Shown: in pieces, positions 45,002 through 56,300 of the stretch
How positions within the stretch are numbered: position 1 is the stretch's first letter
Layout of the letters: each line of letters begins with the position of its first letter
NCBI GenBank assembly: GCA_013368315.1
Contig: JAACJM010000117.1
Span: forward strand, 124,001-188,000
DNA length: 64,000 nt
Reading direction: 5' to 3'
Origin: Tetrapyrgos nigripes
Taxonomy: Eukaryota > Basidiomycota > Agaricomycetes > Agaricales > Campanellaceae
Notes under the pieces: generated by a model
Databases searched by the model: none
Told to the model about the DNA's origin: nothing
The model's input: only the letters and a program-made list of their open reading frames with translations
Program-made: the position numbers and the translations under genes

Positions 45002-47108
45002 TCAGACATTGATGAGCTCATCTGAGGCGTTCTTCTGAGTCTGAACATCATTTGGCGTGGATACCATGTTGACTGAACAAACAGTAGAGATGCTTGAGGT
45101 GAAGGGAAGATCTACAGAACTTCAGGCATGAGCAAAAACGAGTAAACATGACATAAAGGTTGCGCTCACCGGGATCGAGCATGACCATGTAGTCACCGGT
45201 TTGTAAACCTGGATATAGGTATATAACAAAGATAAAAATAGATGTCGATGATTAGTTCACGTAGCCATTGACATTGGTCGAGAAGACAAGATTGCAACCA
45301 CAGAAATTTGAAAGAAGACCCACGTACGCGCATGCCGAGCAGAACTTCTCAGTGAAATGCTAAACTGCCTCTCATTCTCTGTCGGGTCACTCTGCAGTAC
45401 TTCCGCGTTCCAGTTGAAATAGAGGCCAGTTTCGCCCAACTGGAGGCAGCTGATGCTGCTTAGCAAGAGGTTGTTAAACAGAGCAGGTACTCGAGATACA
45501 TTGATCTCCAGCGGCGAGTGTCCGTCTTCTAATGCTTGTTTGAGGTTAAGAATGAAGACGCCGTTATTCTGAGAATAAGAGAAAGAACGGAAGAGGTTAC
45601 ATATGCATAAATTGAGCGTGAATGGAAAAAATGCTCACCGTAGCAACAGCGATCTTATTCCTCTCAAAAGCCAGGTATCTAGAGCCTGCTCGTGAAGACC
45701 CGAGGTTAAGTTGGAACATGCGTTCATTTAAGTCGTCATCGCCTCGTTGGAAATCTTTGATGAAGACCAGTTTGGAGGTGGCCAACATTGCGACGAGGTG
45801 ACGACCACAGCGAGAAACGTGAGCTGTATTTCAGTACCCCGATGTGTTAGCTAGAGAAGAAACACACTCAAAGATACCCACTCACCTGCTACGAACTCAT
45901 CGAGGTATCGTCTATTTGGCGCAGGAGGCTCTGCTGGAATCCTCTCTCGGAGAGGATGGTTGACCATCATAGTGTTGATCCCAGGAGGAGGATCCACCTT
46001 ATCCCGAAGGACATACATCCGAGATCCATATGTAAAGCGATCAGACGGCAGTTGCAATACAAGTCGCCCATTTGAACGAGCGTACACCAGAAGAGAGGAT
46101 ATATTGCAAACAACGACGTGCTGTTCGCTGACCTCTACGTAATTGAGTTGTGTTATACCGAAGTGAGTTATTGGTGTATGTTGTTGGAGTTGATCGGGAT
46201 TTACAGAAATGGTCTGAACGAGATCTCGGGAGGGTATATCCCAGAGGAAGAACTGGTTGGAAGAACCGACGAGCAGGGTCGGATAGACGAAACGAAAGGC
46301 TCGGGTGACTCGTGGCATGCGGAATAATGCCCATGGTCTGAAATGGCCCTTGTCGGTGTCAGCGTGTAACGAAGCGGCTTGTCCGGAAGCAGCAACTTGG
46401 TCTGGTTGGGGCGGGTATTTCGCTTCCTCGTCTGACGGTAAATCCGAATGACAGGAAGAGACAAGGATCCAGACTTCCTTTCCGCGATCCATTCGGTCAA
46501 AGATGAGGAAGCCTTGATCATATTCACAATGTGCGTATTGCTTCACATATTCCTGGAAACAGTCAGTAAGACCTAAGGTATAGCATACTGAGTCAAACTA
46601 CACACCCTAGGCAAAGACCAAAGCAGCTTGTTTTCGACAATATCTACCACTCTGATACCTCCATTCTGTACAGTGGTGATGATGATCCCAGCTTTTTCAT
46701 CGACTTTGATGCGATGAACTTCATTTTCTGTAGCAGTGAAAGGAGATAGACTTGAAAAGTCCCTTCCAGACCAGCTCCTTTCGATTTGAAAATGTCTTTG
46801 ACCTGCATCGCAAAGATCAACGACGGGGACTAGGCCATTATCAAACGTATTATCCCACAAAATGATTTCCAGTCTTGAACACCATATATTGAACGTGCAG
46901 AGTGAACGGAAGTAATCTCGTCAAAGGAAAGAGCCGTTGAAGGGATCCAGGTGTGATATGAAGCTGCTGTATGATAGATTTGCGATTCATTTGCGCAGAC
47001 AAAATCATTCAGTTGTTTGCAGACACGCTGTAGGGCATGGATAGATGGGATGGGCAGATGTGCAATTATCGAGAGAGTGAGCTCGACAGGAACTGCGAGC
47101 AAGTTCAT
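45002..47108 (-). CDS. F-box protein with C-terminal beta-propeller-like region
   Basis: The N-terminus (from ATG 47108) is an F-box: LLAVPVELTLSIIAHLPIPS and LQRVCKQLNDFV, the module that docks substrate receptors on SCF ubiquitin ligases. A 44-bp intron (about 46804-46847) joins DWKSFCGIIR to QRHFQIERSWSG. The rest has repeated beta-rich units (VHRIKVDEKAGIIITT with GGIRVVDI; NQFFLWDIPSRDLVQTI; HVVVCNISSLLVYARSNGRLVLQL), as in agaric F-box proteins with degenerate WD-type propellers. The last exon ends NASDELINV at 45002. An upstream ATG at 47210 would overlap the divergent HET start, so 47108 is preferred. Substrate unknown. Confidence 0.8.
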
Positions 47109-47193
47109 CGTTCTGGTAAGAGTCACGTCAGAGCAGTGTGACCGGTCTAGATCTCTTTCTCCTCCTCCCTCTTTGTCCAGAAATATACTAGCT

Positions 47194-49229
47194 ATGCGCC
47201 TTCTGAACACTGAAACCTTCCAACTGCAGGAATACTACACCGACATCCCTGCCTATGCCATCTTATCTCACACCTGGGACAAAGAAGAAGTCACCTTTCG
47301 GGACATGCAGAATTTGGAGGTCGCAAAGAAAAAGGCGGGCTTCGCTAAAATCCGGGGAGCTTGTGCTCATGCTCGGAAATATGCTTTCGAGTGGATCTGG
47401 ATCGACTCGTGCTGCATCAACAAAGAGAGCAGCGCGGAGCTCTCAGAGGCTATCAACTCAATGTACGAGTACTATAGAGATTCTCAAGTCTGTTATGCGT
47501 ACTTGTCCGATGCCTCGAGCGCAGAAGATCCCCGGGATACGAAGTCCGGATTCAGGAGTAGTAGATGGTTCAAGAGAGGTTGGACACTTCAGGAATTGCT
47601 CGCTCCTCGTTACGTCGTGTTTTTGGGACAGGATTGGGAGGAGATTGGAACTAGATGGAGTTTGAAGGACGCCATATCTGTGTTGACTCGTATCCCCTCC
47701 CGTGTCTTTGAGGATGGTCGTCTTGAGAGCTATAGTATAGCTCAGAGGATGTCGTGGGCAGCTTTGAGGGAGACGACAAGGCCGGAGGATAAAGCGTACT
47801 GTTTGATGGGGATATTTGGAGTCAATATGCCGCCTCTCTATGGTGAGGGCTCTGAAAAGGCATTCACGCGACTTCAGCATGAAATCATCAAGGTCTCTGA
47901 TGACCGTAGCATCTTTGCTTGGATTGCGCCGGTTGGAGAGAAAGGACCGAGAGGGCTGTTTGCGAGATCTCCCTTCGAGTTCCGAATGTCGGAGAAGTTT
48001 CGGCCTCTGAAACGAATACTATTGACGACAACTCCTCTTACTTTTTCGCGAACAATGGTTTACACATATACCTACCTCTCCAGGAAGCTTCTACTCGCGA
48101 TCTGGACGGCGGGTGGTCGGTGTTTGTTGCAGCACTCCATTGTCGGTCTGAAAACGGCGACTATATCTCCGTCTATCTGCAGAACATCAATGGACGGCGA
48201 TATGTTCGCTATAGGCCAGATGAGCTGGTAGTGGATGTTGAACCTTTCACATCGACAGTTCTGAAGGAGGTTGTCGTAAAAGAGACGCAGAGCTTTCAGG
48301 ATAATCTCGAGAGGAGGATGGCCTTCAACAGGATAGCCTTCAACATCAAGCCTTGTAACTCTCAAAATCATCTTACTTTCCTTCGAGCCAGTAGCTCGCG
48401 TAATCTCAGCAGCTTTTCAGACCATCGCGCAGAAGTAGCACCAAACGATGACTTGTTCTTAGAGTATCAGGTCGAAGCTCACCCTACCGCAGATCACGTC
48501 ACCGTCCGGTTAATCAACACTGACAACAGCGACAACATGCCCCCATTCCGGGTCATGGTCCGTCCCCAGTCTAAATTCTCTGCGCGGCACTCCGGACATC
48601 GTCTCACAGATAGAATCGTGCTCCCGTTGGTGAACGGCAATATGCTCCTGTTCAAGAACCAGATGACAGGAAATGCTACGGAGAGGATCCTCGAAATCTT
48701 TTCTTTTCCTCCAGACAACGCTGCTCTGATGAAGCAGTTGGTGCCCCCCGTTGGAGGCTTCATGGTGCCAGTGCGCACCAAGGGTTTAGCGGGTAGGATT
48801 GCCAGGCTCCAGCGACTCTCTTCTTCCAGCTTCTTCGATATAGACTACGGTCCCGACCAACGCTACCTTTCCATTCACGATCCCACTTCCAGGATCCTCA
48901 CATACAGGATCTCGTGGCACGACTCAACCTCTGCGACGTTTGACGTTGCTCTTGGACTTGAGGGGGGTGCACCATGGGTGTATATCGCCCATCACGGACA
49001 AACTTTTAAAATTGACGAGGAGAAGCCGAATTTGGATTTGTCGGCCTACCTTGAGTTGTTGACGAGACAGAGAAGTCAGTTTAGGAGCTCGGCGTCGCTT
49101 ACGATTTTTAAACCTGGGTTTGGGAACGCAGCGTATGTTGCCACAGTCACCGTTGGACCGAGAACAAATCTTCAGCTTAGTTCGCATCGTTTGGACGTTG
49201 ACTTTGTCCTTGGAGGAGGAGGAGGATAA
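47194..49229 (+). pseudogene. HET-domain gene, frameshift after the HET domain
   Basis: A diverged HET paralog: MRLLNTETFQLQEYYTD, YAILSHTWDKEEVTF, WIWIDSCCINKESSAELSEA, SRWFKRGWTLQELLAP. The HET half is open to about residue 265. At about 47990 the motif FRMSGEV is interrupted by loss of one G, and the C-terminal region continues in another frame from EVSASETNTIDDNSSYF to FVLGGGGG at 49229, with the family end SLTIFKPGFGN and NLQLSSHRLDVDF. One base change separates this from a full gene of about 680 residues. It starts 85 bp from the divergent F-box gene. No sirtuin tail accompanies this copy. A scrap of its 3' end is repeated at 51487. Confidence 0.85.
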
Positions 49230-49673
49230 GAGGTGCCAGAGGTAGTGGAAAAGAAGCACATCCATTCTCTGATATTACATGTATATAAGCAAGACGAGTC
49301 GACATATCCATGGTTTTGAAGTATCTTATAGCGTTGTACTTCGTACTTACATACTTGCTTTGAGAATCCGGACAATTCCCGAAACTCGAGCGAAGTCCAG
49401 TAAATACAGTACTTTAAGTAGGTAGTGGAACAAAGCAAGTACGTAGTCACGGAAAAAGGACTCTAGCTGGCGTATGTAGTGTGAAGTGTCACTATGTAGC
49501 ACTTGAGAAAGGTAAACCAGCTACGAGGAAGACATCCATCCGAATCTTACATATGAGGAAGATACCTAGTCCAGTCAATGTCACGATATGCATCTGCAGG
49601 TAAAGAGCGGAGAGTTGTGAAAGTAATAGTGAGAAGTATCAGCCTACATACAACGTAGAGCGATAGTCCTGGT
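49230..49673. other. Convergent 3' intergenic region
   Basis: About 440 bp of AT-rich sequence between the HET stop and the stop of the membrane protein gene. No gene or repeat seen. Confidence 0.4.
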
Positions 49674-50778
49674 CTAGTAAACACAACAATTGCTCATAAA
49701 GATCCATTGTAGAAACAGTTGAATGTAACGTAAAAATTGGAACCTTTTTAGCAGAGATTGCCAGTGGAGGCCGTCCATGATGTCAAACGTAGTCATTTCA
49801 AGTAAAAAAACGGACGGAAACAGTGCGACGAACGCCGCGCCAATTCTCCACATCATTTGTTCGGTCGAGGTGGGGAATGAAAAATTCCATGCGAAACAGT
49901 GGATAGCGCCGAATAGACAAGCAACAATGGATGCCAAAACACTAGACTTTGTGAACTCTGCTTGACCTAAGTTTCCTGCCCAAACAACTGGAACAGACGT
50001 CGATTCCTCCGGATAGTAACTATAATTTGCAAAAAACTACAAAACCCAGGAATTTCCAAATCTGTGCAGGTGAAAACCACTGACGCCAGGATGTTGCAAG
50101 ATATTTCTAATTCTTCTGATCCATAACTAATCATAATTGGCCTTTGAACGTCAAGAGGTTTGTACCACCATAATCCATACACCAACAGGTTTAGAATCGC
50201 AAAAGCGACCGTGGCTATCTCTAGCGCACTGATAGGCAGGTGCTGAATGACCCTGGTGAGGATTTGGACTAGAAACCACGAAGTCTGTAGAAGAGCCAGT
50301 CCCTTGGATATCGCGTCACCTTTGCTCTTGTCTTCGATATTCTGAGCCTTGGTTGCCCTGATATCCGCTAGGATTTCTTCTGTGAAGTGTTTCGGCTTAA
50401 CGATGGGATGATGACCTTGACGAGTGACAAAACCCCCTATCGAAATGAAGAATCCATGGGTCAAAGAGAGGGCGTGCTCTAGTCGTCGTTCGATAAGAAA
50501 TCAAAAGAGAAAACAACAGGAAAAATACCTTTGGAGTGTTTCCTTGCTAGCATAAACTGACGCAGTGCAAAAAATACCATGAGCTCTGGAGCTATGACTG
50601 CTATGACCATCAAGAAACATCGTCTGAGTGCTATGGAGATACGCCCGCAATGCGGTGGAGGTACGTTTGGGTGGACAGAGACCCATGTGCACGCGAAGAT
50701 GGTGACGAGACATCCCCAAACGATGTCGTAGAGCTTTCGACAGTCGTCGATGTCGTTGCATGAGGAATCTGAGGCCAT
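49674..50778 (-). CDS. Fungal multi-pass membrane protein
   Basis: Three exons on the minus strand. The first reads CRKLYDIVWGCLVTIFACTWVS, a membrane segment followed by VSVHPNVPPP, then FLMVIAVIAPELMVFFALRQF. The second has THGFFISIGGFVTRQGHHPI, DKSKGDAISKGLALLQTSWF, a segment around LEIATVAFAILNLLVYGLWW and KPLDVQRPI. The last has LFGAIHCFAWNFSFPTSTEQMMWR and further hydrophobic runs. The CTWVSVHPNVPPP, DKSKGD and KPLDVQRP blocks recur in a large basidiomycete family of unknown function. Start uncertain: 50778 (MASDSS) or 50832. Confidence 0.78.
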
Positions 50779-51121
50779 TTGGTTGTTCTTGGAAGAGAGA
50801 GTGGAAGGAACGCAAGCAAGAGATTGAGGCACATTGGATTGACCTTAAGACTTGTTGTGACCACGCTGCATGGGCTGCGTAACAGACATTCCACCTGCCA
50901 GGTAAAGCTGTAGAAGAGCTGTTCAAACAGTATAAGGTTTGATCATTCCTGTCGTTAATAATAGCTGAGCTGATGAGGGACGAAATCCTCTTTATGGCTC
51001 TGACAAGACGAGGCAGAGAAGTCAATAAGCTGAGCTAGCTATTCCGTGGCTCTTAAAGGAAAAGGGAGATACTAGAATACAGTATGTATTCTAGTACTTA
51101 TCAGACACACTTCAACGCCAA

Positions 51122-51480
51122 CTAGTTTGTTATGCTAGTTGCGAGTTGGAGGGGCTCGGCCCGAAACGCCATCGAAGATGTCAGGCACGTGACAGAGCGG
51201 CCAGAGACGTTGCATCGCGCCAGGGAGAAGGCATCTAAACGCCTATCGGGACCGAGTCCTGAGAGTCGGGGTGCTAAGAGGAGAGGCTGACCAGAAGGGA
51301 CCAAAATGCACCAAGAGCCAGAGGAATGTGGAGGGTGGGTCGAAAAAGAGGTACACGTCTTAGGTGCGACCGTCGGATGAGATGGAGGGCAGGAGCAAGC
51401 GAATACCGAATCTCCGCGTAAGGCAGATTCGTCAGCAAAGCTGCAAAGCCAGCCACTCCTCACGCTAGCTTATCACGAAG
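51122..51480. other. GC-richer unassigned segment
   Basis: About 360 bp more GC-rich than its neighbours, ending where a HET fragment begins. Open on the minus strand for 113 codons but with no recognisable domain. It may be another duplicated scrap joined to the HET fragment. Confidence 0.3.
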
Positions 51481-51486
51481 TTTAGG

Positions 51487-51617
51487 CGAGCTTACGATTT
51501 TTAAACCTGGGTTTGGGAACGCAGCGTATGTGGTTTCAGTCACCGTTGGATCGAGAGCAAATCTTCAGCTTGGTTCACACCGTTTGGACGTCGACTTTGT
51601 CCGAGGAGGAGGATAGA
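51487..51617 (+). pseudogene. HET-gene 3'-end fragment
   Basis: About 130 bp close to identical to 49092-49230, encoding LTIFKPGFGNAAYVVSVTVG and NLQLGSHRLDVDFVRGGG followed by a stop. No other part of the gene is present. It is in the same orientation as the HET gene 2 kb upstream, so a partial tandem copy is likely. Confidence 0.85.
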
Positions 51618-51743
51618 GCTAAGAGGTCTCAGATACTTGTGTTTGACTGTTTAGACACTCAAGTTGGTGGGAACATTAATGTACTTTCTTACAGATCTGT
51701 ACTGACTGAGTACCTTACCCGAGAGGTGCTGCAATTCATAGTA

Positions 51744-53272
51744 TCATGAGACTCCTTGTTTCGCCATCTCATGCCATGCTACAGTGCCGCGATCGTCTCC
51801 TACATGACTTGACGGTCCCGTCGTCTTGGTCCACAACAACGCTGCAGTAGCTAGACCTACAAGACATTAACCGAACTCGCTCTCAACGAGATAGAAATCA
51901 AACGTACTAAGTAAGCACTCGATGAAACTCAAAGCAATGTTGGCTGCCAATGTCCCACACCCACTGTCGGCAAAATCGCCTGTATTTCTGGGATTGCATT
52001 CATCTGGTGTTTGAGAAGCAAACATGATACCAAAAGCTATAGGGTATTAGCCTGGAGGTAACTTACATGAATCCAAATCTCAACTTACCCGCCCATACCA
52101 TCGCCATGCAGATGAATGAGTAAAAATGTACTCGAGCTTTTGTAAGAGGGCCTAATGCTAGAGGACGGACAAGGCGAGAGAGTCTGGGCACGGCATTGAA
52201 AAGAGATCTGGACAGATAGAGTACACAAATCTCACAATATACTTGTCCACACCCATGTCGCACAGCAAACAACGGATGATACGATACTAAAATACACTGA
52301 CAGAGCTCGAAGTCAGTATCTGAGGTCGAACCAGCCAAACTCGCGAAACAGAGATGGAAGACTTACGCGCAGGTCGCCCAGTTCCATCACTACTCACAAC
52401 CGCTTCAAGCGGACCAACCACCTCCAAAAATATACCAAACGTCAGAACTAAGCTATAAAGCGCTACTTTCGCTGATTGTACGCCAGTTAGCGGCCTGGAC
52501 TCTGGATCTGTCTCTGTTGCAGGAGGTAAATCAAAGCCATCTTGAGCCTGGAGTCGAGATTTCGTTAGTCTTTCCTTGAAGCTTAGAGCTTGGGCTTGCG
52601 TGGATTGGGAAGTAATCCTATAGACGATAAATGTACCTGTTGTGCCTGAAAGGAATCGTCGTGTCAATGTCGGGGATACCGAAAAAAAAAGGCAAATTCG
52701 CTCACTTGATAACCCCAAAGCGAATGCTAAACACCCTGTTGCAATGTCCAGACTACACGTGAGCGTTGACGGACAAACAGAGCTCTGCTGGGAGAGCAGC
52801 ATTATACCAATAGCTAGTATGGGTAAAACGCAATAAGCACGCTTCCCTCAGCCTCATGAGCCTTAGACAGAAATGAAGTCAAAGACATACCCATCCATAC
52901 CACTGCAAAAACTCCAAAGGACACAAAATGCGAAAAACATCTTCTCAATGGATGGTCTAGCCGAGGTTTGTTGTTATAAGAAAGAAGTACACTTGTCCAT
53001 ATCCATGTAACAAGCGCAGCAGCGATAGAAATGAACGCGAAGACTATATCACCGTCAAATTATTGGGAGAATATCTCTTGAGGTATTCAGACTCACCGAT
53101 TACACGTGTAGGACCCCCTACTACTGCCAATAGTATCGAGAGTGCATTTTGGCCAAGTCCTAGGACTAGTATACAGGCTGTTTCAGAAGTAAAGGAGCAT
53201 TAGTTGCGGGTAAGGTGATCAGTTGTGTAGGTACTTGCCATAAAGTGTTGTTCGCAACCATGCTATGGCCAT
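51744..53272 (-). CDS. MARVEL-like four-helix membrane protein
   Basis: Several small exons. It starts MAIAWLRTTLYG (53272), then ACILVLGLGQNALSILLAVV, VFAFISIAAALVTWIWTSVLL, FGVFAVVWMGILAIGIMLL, SSVCPSTLTCSLDIATGCLAF, a hydrophilic loop, VALYSLVLTFGIFLEVVGP, and a C-terminal part ending SFIECLL plus a short exon ending at 51744. Segment order and the Cys-rich loop resemble fungal MARVEL-domain membrane proteins, which sit in plasma-membrane microdomains. Splicing of the middle exons is uncertain. No function can be assigned beyond membrane location. Confidence 0.55.
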
Positions 53273-53823
53273 GAATGGTTGTTAAGCACTGAATAGGGAT
53301 CAGGGATATGTGGAGTACAAAGACGATTCATAACAGTTCATAACGGAGGGCTTTTATAGGCCATCATCTTGTGATGGAGCAGCCCATACGTACTTAAGCC
53401 ATAGACTAGTAATTCATGAGGTACAATCGTCCGCGGAGTCAAGATCGCCTGCATTCTCCTTGTGTATCTACCGCTGTAGACGGAGTTGGGCTGGCTGTTG
53501 TTGACGTAATTCAGAAAGAAGTGGTCAGATAGGCAGTCGGTTGCTCAATTCGGAGGAAGCTGGACCCATCTAAAGGACTTTCTGTCGGAGACAATAGTTG
53601 CGAATAGCTGTTAAACCCTCTCAGGGAGTAGAGAAGCGGAGCATCCATTCAGATCCTTCGGTATTATGTAAGCAAGACGAGTGAAAGAATAGCTGTCGTG
53701 GTAGACATGTTGACATGACATGTGGATGAGCGATGAAAGGAATGGAGTGAAAGGAGAGAAGCAGATATATAAAGCAAGTAAGAACATAAATCCTGATAGA
53801 TGCAAACCCAGTCACAAAGCTCC
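53273..53823. other. Intergenic, nothing recognised
   Basis: 550 bp between the start of the MARVEL-like gene and the stop of the exonuclease gene. No polymerase-domain sequence follows the exonuclease gene here. No other feature seen. Confidence 0.4.
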
Positions 53824-55860
53824 TCAATCACCAAGATATCCCTCCAGCTTACTTTGATGAATGAGTTGCATTCGTTGAAGGAATCTGGGATCCCTCAGAA
53901 AAGATACATTGAAGGGTACAGGGTATTCCTGCGCTTTCTTGACCCACTTGTTGAGTGCATCGAGTTTGTCTAAGAGCCGTTGAGGGAGATATGCGTCCTG
54001 CACGAAACATAAATTAGCGAGCTACACACAAGAAAAGAGAACCTAGATACGTGTACGTACCTTGAGACAATACACCGCTAATCTGGTGCGGTCTTCGTCA
54101 GTACCCGCTTGAAGCTGTGGAATAAGCTTGTATTCGACATCTTCCTTGTTTTCGTTGAGAAATCTTAAGGAAGAAGAGCCGAGAGTGAAGGGGTTTTGGA
54201 TTTTCCCTTCTTCAGGTTTTAATGGGCATTCTTGGAACATGTACCGGAGCATATCAAAGTTGAGAACACCAGGTATGCAAGGAACCGTATCCCACTTCTT
54301 CTGCTGGTAGTCGAATTTCAGGGTTTCCATGCGACTGTCTATGGTGTATGGTAAGTATAGCAGTTACGGATACAGAAGAAAAGACAACGACTGTACCTGC
54401 TAAACGCCCAATGTTGCAAGGAACTCCAAGTTTCCTAGCTCGCAGGAGAATGTATTGCAGATCGAATCGAGAGGTATTATAGCCCGTAACAACGTCGGGG
54501 TCAGCCTTTTGGAGAAAGCTTATCCAAGCTTTCAACAATGAGGCCTCGTCTTCATACGTGGAAACATCTGCGCCCTCGATCTTGTTACAGGATTTCAAGG
54601 TCATGACGCTGCGATAGAAAGGTTCCGTTTCGCCTGGGGGGATAAAACATTAGGGTACTGCAAGCTAGATATACGGGTCAAACTCACCATGATTCGTGAG
54701 CATACTGGCAATCTGAATGCAAGGTTCCTTGTCAGGGTGAGGAAAGCTGAAGTTTGAGGGGATCATCGTCTCTATGTCGAAGCTCAGAATGCGAAGAGGA
54801 GCTACCGTCGTTGGTGGCTGAGCTGCTTGGATTACACGTTGTCGAGTCGAATATCTGACCTCTATCTGGCAGGTCGACACTCGGTTTGAGTCTGCCACGA
54901 CAGAGTACTTTTCTCCCAGAATCTCAATCCACTTCATTCCGTATAGCTGCAGGGAGTGGTCAGGCAGGAATAGAAAAATATGATGTGAGCGCATGCATAC
55001 ACCTGAATTAGCTGTAAAACCAGATACGTAGTCCACATCCTTTCTTATGAAGCGAGTGGGGTACAAAGTCAGATCCTGGAAGGTGTAGGCACCCAGACCT
55101 GTCCCGAAGGAATAATCAGTTCAACTTGGTGTCTGAAATCGATGAGGCAGGACGCACCTGCAACCTTTTGAGATGCAGCACTGCTGGCAACAAGAAATTC
55201 GGCGTACGGGCTAGGCGTTGAACCTTTGATTTGAGGCATCTTGATTTGATTTATACGCTTTATGTAGCTTCCCAGAAGCTTTTCCTGTGGTGCTAATAAA
55301 TATTTTACTGACGTTTGGTACGAATAGATGATTGCTACTCACGTTAAGATCCTGGCGTAGATTATCCAAAAACCCTTCAGGGTAACCAGACTTGATTGGA
55401 TGGTAGAACGAGTTGAGAAATCCGTTTACACGAACACATATCGTGTTTCCAGCCTGGGGGCACAAGGTTGAGTCGAAATTCGGATAAAAAGCCAGGTATA
55501 TGCACCTCTGTTAAGCCAAAAATGAGAATAGAAGAATCTCCACTATGATTGGCGAGTTCTTGTACATCTAGTTGCTGGAAAGCTGCGGCTGTCAGAACAT
55601 CGTCCAGCCAGTCGGTAACCAACCTACTTATGGATTTCTTGTTGTCCCGGAGACGTAGAGATGGGCGAGCAAAATCTAGTCATCATGCTCAGCTTAAATT
55701 AAGACCAATGAAACAGTCATAACGCACTGTGGTGCAATTCGTCCATTTCGACCAACACATTGGCAAAGGACTTGTGTGGGACCAGTGAGGCAAGACGTCG
55801 AAGTTTGTTGGGAGGGGACCCTCCGGAAGGGTTAGCATCATCAGGAAAGTTTCTCTTCAT
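53824..55860 (-). CDS. DNA polymerase delta-like exonuclease domain, no polymerase domain
   Basis: The gene begins MKRNFPDDANPSGG at 55860 and follows the order of the catalytic subunit of DNA polymerase delta: an N-terminal region (ICVRVNGFLNSFY), an OB-like part (GLGAYTFQDLTLYPTRF and KYSVVADSNRVSTC), then the 3'-5' exonuclease domain. Its acidic motifs are intact: SFDIETM (Exo I), VTGYNTSRFDLQYILLRAR (Exo II), YCLKDAYLPQRLLDKL (Exo III). The protein then ends about 50 residues later at a TGA (53824-53826), where POL3 would continue into the polymerase palm. All exons splice cleanly, so this looks like a retained, truncated paralog of about 560 residues rather than decay. Role unknown. Confidence 0.8.
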
Positions 55861-56300
55861 AGCTGAAATGAGAGGATTAAAGTGAGCAGAAACAAGGCCT
55901 ATGTTCCGAAACAGGAGAGAAGTAATGCAACGACGCGATCGAACTTCCACGCCAAACTTTACGTAAGCTCGTTCCTCTTCATCTGACCGACGCGTCTCGA
56001 CACTCTCACCCTACCTTCAAGTTGTGCAGACAAACACATGCAGCGCCAGGAAATGCTATTTCTATCTTCCAGAAAAGCCATCGTTGATTTTTTCCAAGAG
56101 CAACAAGGACCCGACTTCTATTTTCCAAAAAAGGCCAAAGCGTTCGACTGTGTCTTCTTTTATAATTCCTCAAGTGTATTATCAAAGCAGCAGCGAATAG
56201 TCGTCGCTATATAAAGTCAGAACGTCCTCAACCCTTCTTCCTCTCAAGCTACCACCATCTCCTTCCATCCTTGTACATACCTTCCACAACCTTTACAACC
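55861..56300. other. Divergent intergenic region
   Basis: 440 bp between two start codons pointing away from each other. The half near the protease carries its TATA box; none was seen for the exonuclease gene. Confidence 0.45.
56208..56216 (+). promoter_or_regulatory. TATA box of the aspartic protease gene
   Basis: CTATATAAAG about 90 bp upstream of the protease ATG at 56301, followed by a CT-rich leader. A strong TATA element suits a highly expressed secreted enzyme. Confidence 0.65.

Noticed and set aside
46800..46870. Apparent frameshift in the F-box gene after DWKSFC
   Set aside because: A 44-bp intron with GT-AG borders restores a family-like reading (GIIR joined to QRHFQIERSW).
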